Below are positions 13,901 to 23,194 of a DNA stretch of 64,000 nt, one piece after another. This DNA is from Littorina saxatilis (Eukaryota; Mollusca; Gastropoda; Littorinimorpha; Littorinidae). A program made the translations under genes and the position numbers. The stretch lies in the NCBI RefSeq assembly GCF_037325665.1, contig NC_090250.1:31184369-31248368 (forward strand), written 5' to 3'. Each line of letters starts with the position of its first letter. Positions within the stretch are counted from its first letter, which is position 1. The notes under the pieces were generated by a model, which saw nothing but the letters and a program-made list of their open reading frames with translations, did no database searches and was not told where the DNA came from.

Positions 13901-15204
13901 AATATGAATGTTGTGAACCAAGAAGCAAACAAACTCTTTGGTGCTAGAATTTAGAAGAAAAAACCCATGTCAATTCATCCATGAGATTTAGAATACATAC
14001 CACACTTTAGAAGTAACCTTTTTTCACAGATGAAATGTTTCTATTACAAATATGAATGCACTGTGGAGTCTAGTACATGAACTATTTTCCGCATTATATG
14101 TTTACATTTTTTCTTTTGACTATTAGATGCACAGGCGTTATCACTTCAGCTGGACAGAGGATTTCTTGCAAGTAAGTAAGATAGCGCTCACATGTAAAAC
14201 CGAAAGAACACAATAAGAGCAACACATGGAGAGTTCCATCTGGTATACCTCTATAATATTTGGATAAGATGTATAATACATGGGATCTTGCATGTTTATT
14301 ACTCAGAGCAGAAAGAAAAGGGTTATGTGGCACTAAATTATTCTGAAGGTTATGGATAAATAGAAAGGAAAGTGGTTAACATAGCTCTTTGGTTAGTTAA
14401 GGAGTTTAGAATGCACTTGTGCATGTGTTGTATTTCTGCTTTTGGTCTTGAAATTGAATCCAGGATCTGTTGTGTCTTGGTGTACAGTGGGACCCCGCTT
14501 TTCAGACCCTCCAATTTAAGACCTCTACCCTTTTAAGGCCTTGCTTTTTCAGATTTTCTGTTCATAACCTCTGTAAATGTACCCCCCTTTTTTTCTTCTT
14601 CTTCTTCTTCTGCGTTCGTGGGCTGAAACTCCCTTGTACACTCGTGTGGTTTTTTTTTGCACGAGTGGAATTTTACGTGTATGACCGTTTTTTTACCCCG
14701 CCATTTAGGCAGCCATACGCCGTTTTCGGAGGAAGCATGCTGGGTATTTTCGTGTTTCTATAACCCACCGAACTCTGACATGGATTACAGGATCTTTTTC
14801 GTGCGCACTTGGTCTTGTGCTTGCGTGTACACACGGGGGTGTTCGGACACCGAGGAGAGTCTGCACACAAAGTTGACTCTGAGAAATAAATCTCTCGCCG
14901 AACGTGGGGACGAACTCACGCTGACAGCGGCCAACTGGATACAAGTCCAGCGCGCTACCGACTGAGCTACATCCCCGCTCTACCCCCCTTTTAAAAGTCG
15001 CTCCTTTATCAGACCTGAATTTCTTAGATTTTGGGGGTTCCTCTGTACTGTGATTTTCTCATGTTATTCACAGAGCTGACAACATTTTGTTTTGTATTTC
15101 AGGTATTTGATAGCAGATCCCAGCTACCTCCCCAAGGATTTCTACAAGGTTCCTCAAGAAAGGTGCTTTTTGCAACTGTGTGTGTGTGTGCGAGTGTGGG
15201 TGCA

Positions 15205-15286
<82 letters not shown>

Positions 15287-18200
15287 GGAAGTGTAAGTTG
15301 TATGAGTGCAAATGGATAAGTTTTTATCTGTACCAGGCATTTTGTCATTACATTTTTATGTGTGCATGTATGTTGATAGTGTGTTTGAATTTTTGCCACA
15401 TGGGGCACTGATTTTGCTGTTTTTGACTCACATGCGAAGCAAAAGTGAGTCTATGTACTCACCCGAGTCGTCCGTCCGTCCGTCCGTCCGTCCGGCCGGC
15501 CGGCCGGCCGGCCGGAAAACTTTAACGTTGAATATTTCTTGGACACTATTCAGTCTATCAGTACCAAATTTGGCAAGATGGTGTATGATGACAAGGCCCA
15601 AAAAAACATACATAGCATCTTGACCTTGCTTCAAGGTCAAGGTCGCAGGGGCCATAAATGTTGTCTAAAAAACAGCTATTTTTCCCATTTTTCCCATTTT
15701 CTCTGAAGTTTTTGAGATTGAATACCTCACCTATATATGATATATAGGGCAAAGTAAGCCCCATCTTTTGATACCAGTTTGGTTTACCTTGCTTCAAGGT
15801 CAAGGTCACAGGAGCTCTTCAAAGTTGGATTGTATACATATTTTGAAGTGACCTTGACCCTGAACTATGGAAGATAACTGTTTCAAACTTAAAAATTATG
15901 TGGGGCACATGTTATGCTTTCATCATGAGACACATTTGGTCACATATGATCAAGGTCAAGGTCACTTTGACCCTTATGAAATGTGACCAAAATAAGGTAG
16001 TGAACCACTAAAAGTGACCATATCTCATGGTAGAAAGAGCCAATAAGCACCATTGTACTTCCTATGTCTTGAATTAACAGCTTTGTGTTGCATGACCTTG
16101 GATGACCTTGACCTTGGGTCAAGGTCACATGTATTTTGGAAGGAAAAATGTGTAAAGCAGAAGGTCAAGCATGTGAGTCGTATGGGCTTTGCCCTTCTTG
16201 TTTATGTTTCAGTCGAATTTCCAGAGGCATCTTTGTGACAGACAGCTCAATTTTGTCAGGAGAAGGAGAGGATGTAAGTGTTTGTGTGTGTGTATGCATG
16301 CTTGTATGCATGCGTGTATGCATGCACGCATGTGTGTGTTTGCAGATTGATGCGTGTTTGTTTATTTGCTTCCATATGTTGAAAACAAATGTTGGTGACA
16401 AATGCACCCGTTTCTGTTTTCCTTAGCAGACCCTAGCTGCTCTGGTACCCTGCCTGTATGTACTTCTTTCAGTTTGAGAAATTGTTGTGAGGATTGGTGA
16501 AAGGCAGATTATAGAAGACTGCAGCTAGATCTCCTACCTTTATTACTTTTCTGTATGCAATAAATTACACAGAAAATGTTTCGAATCTGCAACAAAACAA
16601 GATTTTCAAGCTTTAATATGTCAGTTTTTTTTCAAATACAGATCCAGACCATTTTTGAAGCATGGGTTGATATCTTCAAAATCTTACACTTGTTCCTGAT
16701 AAGACATAAACTTACCTGATATGCATTACATTTTAGGCTGACGTACTGAAATGGATGTATTATGGTTTGCAGCTGTCACTGCTACAGTTACCTCATGAGG
16801 GGCAGCCCCAGTCTCCATCCACCACAGTTCTTGAATTACCTCCATCTGCCATGGTGTCTCCTCGTCACTTGTGTAAGAAACAGTTTATCAGTACAGCGGA
16901 ACTCCCGTTTAAAACCCTTAATTTCTTCTTCTTCTTCTTCTGCGTTCGTGGGCTGAAACTCCCATGTACACTCGTGTTTTTTGCACGAGTGGAATTTTAC
17001 GTGTATGACCGTTTTTTACCCCGCCATTTAGGCAGCCATACGCCGTTTTCGGAGGAAGCATGCTGGGTATTTTTGTGTTTCTATAACCCACCGAACTCTG
17101 ACATGGATTACAGGATCTTTTTTGTGCGCACTTGGTCTTGTGCTTGCGTGTACACACGGGGGTGTTCGGACACCGAGGAGAGTCTGCACACAAAGTTGAC
17201 TCTGAGAAATAAATCTCTCGCCGAACGTGGGGACGAACTCACGCTGACAGCGGCCAACTGGATACAAATCCAGCGCACTACCGACTGAGCTACATCCCCG
17301 CCCGAAACCCTTAATTGAAGGCCCAGATGTCTCTGATTTTTCTGTGCATTACATGTGTAAATTTACCTCCATTTTAAGACTCCCTCTCTGTTATATCTGA
17401 TTTTGTTCAGATTGATTGTGGTATAAAAAGGGGGTGTCTATTGTATCTCATTCAATCCCTCTCTACTTCCTCTCGATCATTATTCCTTCCTTGTTTTGTT
17501 GCTTTGCAGAAATTCTAAAATATGGAGATCTATACGTTTCCTTGTCTTTTTAAGTTCCGGTAAGATCACTCATGCTTTGATACATACTCATGGTTATACA
17601 GACTCATTCTTCAAGCTGGTTAATTTGTTGTTTAAGTTAAATTCTGTTATTAGATAGTAACAAGAAGAGCAAACGCTCGATCGAGTCACTTTCGCAGTTC
17701 TGAATATTATATGAGGCATCAGATGGACAGGAAGAAATTGCTATTCACAACACAATGAGTCACGTTCACATAAAATTTGAGCCCGGTCACTTTTATAGTT
17801 TCCGAGAAAAGCCCAACGTTAAGTTGTGTGTTGCCGAACAGAAAAGGCTAGTTATCTCCCTTGTTTTTCTGATAACGTTCGTAAAAGGCTACAGATGTAA
17901 ATACTTTGATGTAAAGAATAATCCTACAAAGTTTCAATCACATCCGATGAACTTTGTCAAAGATATAAAATGTCTAATTTTTCCTTTGACGCTGACCTGT
18001 GAGCTTGAAAAAGGTCAAAGGTCAACGAAACCATCGTTAAAGTGTAGAGGTCATTGGAGGTCACGACTAAACAAAATATGAGCCCGATCGCTTTGATAGT
18101 TTCCGAGAAAAGTCCAACGTTAAGGTGGTGTCTACGGACGGCCGGCCGGACGGCCGGCCGGACAGACTAACACTGACCGATTACATAGAGTCACTTTTTC

Positions 18201-19742
18201 TCAAGTGACTCAAAAAGGAGGAAAACTGAGGGAGAAAAGGAAACTGTTGAAGATATGGGGCTGGGTTATGGTGTGAAGAAGAAGAAGAAAAAGAAAAATC
18301 AAAGGATAACAACAATAATTACATTAGTGTTAGCAGCCAAACAGCAAATACAGTGTCAGGACTTTTTACTTTTGACGATCTTGTTAGTTTTTAAGTTCTG
18401 TAAATTTACGTCCATTGTAAGACTACATTGTACCTTCACTTTTAAGACAGGATTTTCTCAGATATTTGGTGGTCTTAAAAATCAGATTCCACTGTAGGAA
18501 CACAACATCTGACAAATTTCATGTTTTATAGACGTGGTGCACATGACAAGGCGAGCAGTTTCTGACATCAGCTCAGACCTAGAGCCGGCCGTGTCAGCAC
18601 TGTTTGACGCTACCACTCCGGACGCTGCAGAATCTGACAAAGTCAAGGACACACGGAAACCGAGAGTGCTGTGGTCGCTTCATTTTCAGCACAGAGATTT
18701 GTCGGCAGTCAGCAGATCCGAACAGTTACCCAGCAATGTCTTTGTAGTGACAGGGCCTGGAGTGGAGCTGGACACAGACAGATGCGTGGAGGAGGTAAGC
18801 TTGTAGAGAATAGACACATTCCGGAAATAACTCTGCTGGATTTGTCAGTGTTTTATAAGAGTGAATACTCCTGCATTGATTGCTTTCCCTTGTGAGATTA
18901 TAGGCTGGTCCATAGCAAGGGGTGTTTTTCTACACAAGGGGGTGTTTTTACGCGTGCTCCTTGTCCACGTTTGGAGATGCACCCCTTTACTAGTGACTGA
19001 CCTATAATGTCCCATGGGAAAGTGTGCCTCAATAAATCCAAGAGTATTCACTCTTCACAATCCATACAAACCTGACAGAGTTATTTCTGAACATCATCTA
19101 TTAAATTTTGTTATTGCCAATCAAAAGATTTTGGCTTTGAAAAGCTTGATGTATTTTGACAGGGGGAATTTTTCATCAAACATAAAGCAAAACGTTTACC
19201 ATTACAAATTTGGTAGAAAAGTTACTTTGTTTTCTCTTGGTCAATATAAACTGAAAAAGTCGGGTTCATTTGAGAGTGCATGTGTCACAAAAAAACTTTG
19301 CTGGTTATTTTCATAACAATATTTTCGAAGAGGCAGAAAATGATTCATACATTCAATCTGCTCTTTTCTCTCCTAGGCAAAAACCATCTTCAAAGAGATC
19401 TGCCCAAAAGAAGAGTTCCTTCCCAAACCCCCACATCCCGATGACATCATCTACGTTGACACGGAAGAAGTTCCAGCAGCAGCGAATGATAAAGGCGAAT
19501 GGGCCAAAGACGCAAACACTGCAGAGTCTTCGGAAATTGGTGATAATGCTGGTGGCCAAACTGTGGAAAAATTGGAGGATGGAGTGAAAAAAGACGGGGG
19601 AGAAGAAGAGAAGGATGGAAGAGAACAGGGCGGAGAAGGAGTGAAAACTGAGGCCGACGGTGGGGACTTGAAGAGCATTGAAGAACAAAGCAAGGAAGAA
19701 AAGAAGAAAAGTCATGGTGCCGACTGCCAGGCAGAATCTTAG
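4067..19742 (+). CDS. CHM: Rab escort protein (Rab geranylgeranyltransferase component A), 15 exons
   Basis: Rab escort proteins present newly made Rab GTPases to Rab geranylgeranyltransferase and deliver the prenylated Rab to membranes. Exons: 4067-4115, 6109-6175, 7313-7385, 8051-8181, 9723-10107, 10497-10613, 12733-12853, 13154-13269, 13519-13700, 14127-14171, 15103-15162, 16213-16273, 16773-16872, 18532-18794, 19377-19742. All introns are GT-AG, all phases match, and the total is 2136 nt (711 residues; human REP1 is about 650). The start [17 protein letters not shown] leads into a GDI-like dinucleotide-fold motif. Next come [13 protein letters not shown] (exon 3), an acidic Ser/Glu-rich insert (exon 5, residues about 107-225), PCSRADVF (exon 7) and the signature [20 protein letters not shown] (exon 9, residues about 362-381). 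[13 protein letters not shown] follows in exon 12. The last exon has a C-terminal acidic Lys/Glu/Gly-rich tail, typical of REP. REP rather than Rab GDI is favoured by the insert, the length and the tail. No broken exon was seen. Confidence 0.95.
4144..4276. repeat. (CT)n/(GTCTCT)n microsatellite in CHM intron 1
   Basis: Interrupted CT tract with GTCTCT units, starting about 30 bases after the exon 1 donor. It gives long low-complexity frames on both strands that are not genes. Confidence 0.92.
4470..6000 (+). mobile_element. LINE with long intact reverse transcriptase frame, CHM intron 1
   Basis: An open frame of 448 codons (4478-5824) covers most of a non-LTR reverse transcriptase. It has [54 protein letters not shown] and the catalytic [13 protein letters not shown] box, then [27 protein letters not shown] and a C-terminal [13 protein letters not shown] motif typical of Jockey/CR1-like elements. 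The endonuclease and the start of the RT are absent, so the copy is 5'-truncated. A C-rich stretch and a (GAA)n tail (about 5982-5997) end it. The clean frame suggests a fairly young insertion. It is a different family from the LINEs at 2712 and 23220. Confidence 0.9.
6220..6447. mobile_element. Short MITE with inverted ends, CHM intron 2
   Basis: The ends read AAAAAAGTCTGTTTACGGTA and, inverted, TACCGTAAACAGACTATTTT, enclosing a G-run and A-rich core. About 225 bp, no coding capacity. The superfamily cannot be named from this copy. Confidence 0.6.
6453..7040 (-). mobile_element. pogo-like MITE remnant split by a tRNA-derived SINE
   Basis: Left part carries the GAGAAAATCAGGTCTTAAA and GGGAGTCTTAAAATTG blocks of the CAGTGGAACC MITE family seen at 8200, 14485, 16894 and 37099. 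The SINE at 6615-6966 interrupts it. The right boundary is vague. Confidence 0.45.
6615..6966 (+). mobile_element. tRNA-derived SINE, copy 1 (CHM intron 2)
   Basis: The head resembles a tRNA: A box TAGCTCAGTCGG (6628-6639) and B box GAGTTCGTCCC (about 6680-6690), so RNA polymerase III transcription is likely. A body domain conserved in the copies at 14592 and 16924 follows, then an (AAC/CGAA) tail. The target-site duplication AAGAGGAACGG flanks it at 6604-6614 and 6967-6977. It is not a functional tRNA gene because the anticodon arm does not close properly and it runs on into the SINE body. Confidence 0.88.
7641..7921. repeat. Compound (CA)n microsatellite, CHM intron 3
   Basis: Four CA blocks separated by a repeated CATGGGTACACACA spacer. 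Spacer and CA block together form a higher-order repeat of roughly 60 bases. It accounts for several long low-complexity frames. Confidence 0.95.
8200..8374. mobile_element. pogo/Tigger-like MITE just after the CHM exon 4 donor
   Basis: Ends CAGTGGAACCCCCC and GGGGGTTCCACTG flanked by TA on both sides, as for Tc1/mariner-pogo insertions. About 175 bp, no coding. It begins 18 bases after the end of exon 4. Confidence 0.8.
8540..9439. mobile_element. TA-flanked DNA transposon, non-autonomous, CHM intron 4
   Basis: Inverted ends CAGTAGTACCTGCCATATCC and GGAAATGGAAGGGACTACTG, with TA on each side. The internal part has repeated GTGGCCG blocks and a CA microsatellite. No transposase frame. Tc1/mariner-pogo type from the CAGT ends and TA duplication. 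Confidence 0.75.
10726..12214 (+). mobile_element. Helitron-like element in CHM intron 6, with complete 3' terminus
   Basis: Starts near an AT run before TACGACTTGTGTCTGTCTG and ends with hairpin CCCGGC-GAA-GCCGGG, seven bases, then CTAG at 12211-12214 followed by T: a textbook Helitron 3' end. It holds three body units rather than the two of the 838 copy, with a retrosequence (11101-11474) inserted between units 2 and 3. No Rep/helicase coding was seen, so it is non-autonomous. The 5' end is approximate. Confidence 0.62.
11101..11474 (-). mobile_element. Poly(A)-tailed retrosequence inserted in the Helitron-like repeat
   Basis: Begins on the plus strand with a T run; on the minus strand an AATAAA about 20 bases upstream precedes an A run, like the end of a reverse-transcribed RNA. 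The flanks share AACCGATTTT, a likely target-site duplication. The body is AT-rich and was not recognised as any host gene. Confidence 0.5.
12438..12533. mobile_element. pogo-like MITE fragment
   Basis: Carries ACAGAGGTTATGAACAGAAA and a degenerate GGGGTTCTACTGTA end of the CAGTGGAACC MITE family, with a G homopolymer between. The left end is missing. Confidence 0.55.
14485..15045. mobile_element. pogo-like MITE interrupted by SINE copy 2, CHM intron 10
   Basis: TA then CAGTGGGACCCCGCTTTT at the left; GGGGGTTCCTCTG then TA at the right. The middle is displaced by the SINE at 14592-14980. The right end lies 57 bases before exon 11. Confidence 0.7.
14592..14980 (-). mobile_element. tRNA-derived SINE, copy 2 (minus strand)
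   Basis: Reverse orientation of the 6615-6966 SINE: a (TTC)n tail at the left and the tRNA-like head CTGAGCTACATCCCCGC at the right. The 12-bp duplication TACCCCCCTTTT occurs at 14580-14591 and 14981-14992. Confidence 0.88.
15207..15286. repeat. (GT)n microsatellite, CHM intron 11
   Basis: About 80 bases of GT, starting some 45 bases after the exon 11 donor. Confidence 0.96.
15424..16201. mobile_element. TGACTCACATGCG repeat, copy A, adjoining the CHM exon 12 acceptor
   Basis: Starts TGACTCACATGCGAAGCAAA, then (CCGT)n/(CCGG)n. The body holds several TCAAGGTCAAGGTCAC motifs, and the end is ATGTGAGTCGTATGGGCTTT then GCCCTTCTTGT. A near-identical copy sits at 48761-49589, which defines both edges. 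The ends share an inverted GACTCACATGC. It is a non-autonomous DNA transposon-like repeat of unknown superfamily. Its right edge lies 11 bases before exon 12. Confidence 0.75.
16894..17444. mobile_element. pogo-like MITE interrupted by SINE copy 3, CHM intron 13
   Basis: TA then CAGCGGAACTCCCGTTT at the left, AAAAAGGGGGTGTCTATTG then TA at the right. The SINE at 16924-17304 splits it. The MITE starts 21 bases after the end of exon 13. Confidence 0.68.
16924..17304 (-). mobile_element. tRNA-derived SINE, copy 3 (minus strand)
   Basis: Nearly identical to the 14592 copy, with the (TTC)n tail left and the tRNA-like head right. Flanked by AAACCCTTAATT at 16912-16923 and 17305-17316, a perfect 12-bp target-site duplication. 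Confidence 0.9.
17664..18213. repeat. GAGTCACTTT-ended interspersed repeat, CHM intron 13
   Basis: Left AACGCTCGATCGAGTCACTT, right TAGAGTCACTTTTTCTCAAG. The core contains a duplicated block (GAGCCCG-TCACTTT with TAGTTTCCGAGAAAAG, at about 17780 and 18080) and a CCGGACGGCCGG palindrome run. It looks like a dispersed non-autonomous element, but the boundaries rest on this copy alone. Confidence 0.45.
18380..18494. mobile_element. pogo-like MITE, right part, 37 bases before CHM exon 14
   Basis: GGATTTTCTCAGATATTTGG, GGTCTTAAAAATC and GATTCCACTG then TA are the right end of the CAGTGGAACC family. The left end is degraded. Confidence 0.6.
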
Positions 19743-22432
19743 CTGAACACAAGGCGTGTAGCGGGTATTGGAAGGAAAAGAACACTATGCAACAACACAA
19801 CACAAACAAAAGAAACAAAATTTAACGGAGAAACTTAATTTATTTGATCTTCAGTAAAGGTCTGACACAAAAAACACACACCATTAAGTGGAGTAATATT
19901 AATACTTTATTGCATTTAGTCTTTCTTTTTCTTGCTGAGTGTATGTACAGTCTAGAGAGGAGACGGACATGGTGTGAGCTTGTCCAGGGGGGTATATGAA
20001 CATCTCAGTGGCAGGGGGATGGAAGCACTTGTTAATGAGTGGGAGTGTGTATGCGCGTGGTGTGCACGAGGATGTATGCACGTGAGTGATATTTGTAAAT
20101 GTGTATTATTATAATATCATCTTTGTATTTATATTATTGAAATTGTTATATCTCGATGTACAGCGCTAAGAGCATAGTTAAATTTGTGAAGCGGCGCTAT
20201 ATAAGCTATCTTTATTATTATTATTATTATTATTATCTGGCATGATCTTTTGTAAAGTGTCTTCCTCACACCCCTCCTCCTCCTAAAGGCTCAAAGAAAA
20301 TAATAAAGATGAACATGTATTATGCTGATGCTGATTATTTGTCAGCCTTCTTTTTTGACACCAAAGTTATACCAAGAGTTAAAAAAATCAAAATGTTAGA
20401 AAAAATCCTTACCGCCCAAAGTAAAAAACAAACAAACCATATGAGCTTGTGTTCTCAACTTTTAGCACACTTGTACAACTACAATGGTGGTAAAAGTATA
20501 TGTTTGAGTTAAAGTTAGTACATGTACACCTAAGGCCAAAGAAACTACAATTATGTACAGTGTTTGCTAAGGCTCCATTATTGAATGTTTTCTGACGATT
20601 TGGACCTTAAACAGTTCTAGGGACATTCACTGTACTGTCATTCTGTGCCATACAGGGCTAAAACGCTTCGCATTACATAAACAAACACACGGACCGTTAG
20701 AAAATATCACTGTCCGAACTGACAACCAAACACAGCATTTAGATTTTAAAAAAAGAACGCTCATGCACTAATTCCAAGACCTTCCTCGTGTGTGTTGTCA
20801 TCTATTCAACACTCTGGGCTCAATTTCAAATCTGTATAGCTCTAGAAACGCTCAGGGGCGAAAGGTAGGACGAAAATTATGACTGGCGCCACAATAAAAA
20901 TGACAGTCAGGAATGCCCATGCACTCAAAACACAGCCGTTTTCAATTTGAGTAACTCAGCACTCAAACGTTTATTTTTAAGGTATTCCTGATGTGTGGTC
21001 ACATAATTACAACCCCCAACCTGAAATGTATAGCTCTTGGGGCTATGAGAGACAGTTTTGTTTTTAGCTAGATTATATCACTTTAAATATATCTGTTCAC
21101 TGTGTGTTTGAAAATGGGAGTGGAGTATATCTGAAAATGAGGTTTCAGGCTTTTGATTTTGGTGAAGCAGCCTGTAGATTAAGCAGCAAGGTGGAGGGTA
21201 GCAGAGCGTTGCTGGCTGTGGTTAAAACTATGATTTTGAAATTGGTTGTGCTATTTTTGTTTTGTTTTACCCCCCCCCCTCCCCCCCCCCCCCCCCCCCA
21301 CCCCCCAAGGAACAATTGAGAATCACAGTTATAAGCATTTAATCAATTCCAGCTGAATTTCATGTACATGCAGACAAAAATGGAGCTTATAAATTGTGTC
21401 TTTCAGATGTATATAGTGAACAAATGTGATCAGTGTAGTTCATTATAATTATGTGTACACATGTAGTTTGTTGAACAAGTTTTGGTTGGTTTGTTCATCT
21501 TGCCACTTTGTTGATTAATTAGGTTAAAGCCTTGAACTGTTGTATGCTTTCTGTGTATGTGAATGGGTTAGGAAGGACTAGTGGATGAATCTTAGAACAT
21601 CAAAGAAGTAGGCAAGATCACAGGTGTAAATGTGTCATGATGAATGGATGACAACTGAAACATGAATGAAGTAGATAAATTAAATCAGAAATGCGAGTAT
21701 GTATGTACCCACATATCGAAATGTAATGTACAAATTAAGACAGTAGTTGTGAATCAGAAAAGAATATTTTCATTCTTTTGTTACACGTCTCCATTTGTGG
21801 GTTTTTTTGTTACCGTAAAAACACGATTGCAATGAAGCTTAATGAGATACTCGGTTATGATTTTGATTTGTGCTTTGCCTTTGAATGTATTTTTCTGCAT
21901 TACTAATTGCATGAGCACTCTAAATTATAATCATGATGATGTTAATACATGTACATGTACATGTATTCCAAAATGTATTACGAAATGTGTATGTTATTGT
22001 CACAGCTGCTTTCAGTATGATGGTTCTTTCACTGCTGCGCTGCTTCTTCCACTTCTGTTGAAAGTAGCATTGATGATTAAGAGTGCTCTTTGTCTTGTCA
22101 TAATTAAATTGGGAAGTACGTTGTCTGTATTTTTACAGACTCTACCTTTGTTCAAATGTTTTTGTACATGAGCATACTCTCATTTGAATGAATACAACGT
22201 AAAGAAGACCATGAAAACGCAGTTAGCTTTAATTGTTTTGTATTTTGTTGTTGCAAATTTTGTCTTTTGCATGATTTCCTGATTGAGATACTGACAGGTA
22301 CAAGAACGAGAATGTACAGAATAACATCCACCAGTTCAAAAATAAACAAGCAAACAAACAAAATCACTCCTAAAATATCACAGAGAATTTCAGAAAAGGT
22401 TTGACAATTTTAAATCGTGATTTTGGATCATC

Positions 22433-22470
<38 letters not shown>

Positions 22471-22865
22471 CGTGCGTGTGTGCTTTCATCTGTTTTTTCC
22501 TGACAACACACACAGAGTCAGGGAACCCATCGGAATACTGGATTATAAAACAATGGGGAAGGGTGTGGGAGAATTGGGGTGGAGAAATGGGTTCAAGAAA
22601 AGACAAGGAAGGAGATGAAGTCTCACTCTCAGTCAAGTTTATAGTGCACGGGGAGCAACTGCAGTTTTTTTTGGTGTATGCAGTTTCTTCCCTTCCTTAC
22701 GATGCGAAACTAAATGTATTGATACAAGTTTAATCAAGCGAAAAACCCGAAAAAAATGCCTCATAAATCGAATTTGTTGAAAAGATTATTAAAACTTACA
22801 TTACATTTTATAATCGATTATCAAACGCACGAAATGCTAGCTTTGCATGTGTACTACAATCAAAA
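19743..22865. other. Intergenic region between CHM and FIP1L1
   Basis: Presumed CHM 3' UTR and FIP1L1 promoter, not delimited. AATAAA at 20302-20307 is a candidate CHM polyadenylation signal. A short dispersed retroelement tail (GCGCTATATAAGCTATCTTT then (ATT)n) lies at about 20150-20235. A C homopolymer sits at 21272-21306 and a GT microsatellite at 22434-22466. No convincing gene was seen. The short CpG-bearing stretch at 22860-22940 is FIP1L1 exon 1 itself. Confidence 0.5.
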
Positions 22866-23097
22866 ATGGCTGCGCCCGAAGCAGAAAAAGCGCCGACAGA
22901 AGAGGCAGCTGCCGACGACGATGATGCATGGCTCTACGGAGGTAAAGTTGTAATTCGGTTGGTAAAGCTATAAGCTTAAACCTTCGAGCTTTTGGTTTTA
23001 AGGTTCATTGTCATGAAAAATTGCATTTATTCAGCATGCACGAACACCGTACAATAAACGCTCTCTCTCTCTCTCTGTCTTGAGTGTCTCTGTCGGT

Positions 23098-23194
<97 letters not shown>

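Noticed and set aside
15424-16128. Frames conserved between 15.4-16.1 kb and 48.8-49.5 kb
   Set aside because: Conservation reflects two copies of a non-coding repeat; the frames are short and open on both strands.
14657-17288. Conserved protein shared by 14657-14965 and 16755-17288
   Set aside because: The similarity is the tRNA-SINE read through in both copies, not a gene.
21104-21319. Proline-rich frame in the CHM-FIP1L1 interval
   Set aside because: The proline run is a C homopolymer; no other coding sign.
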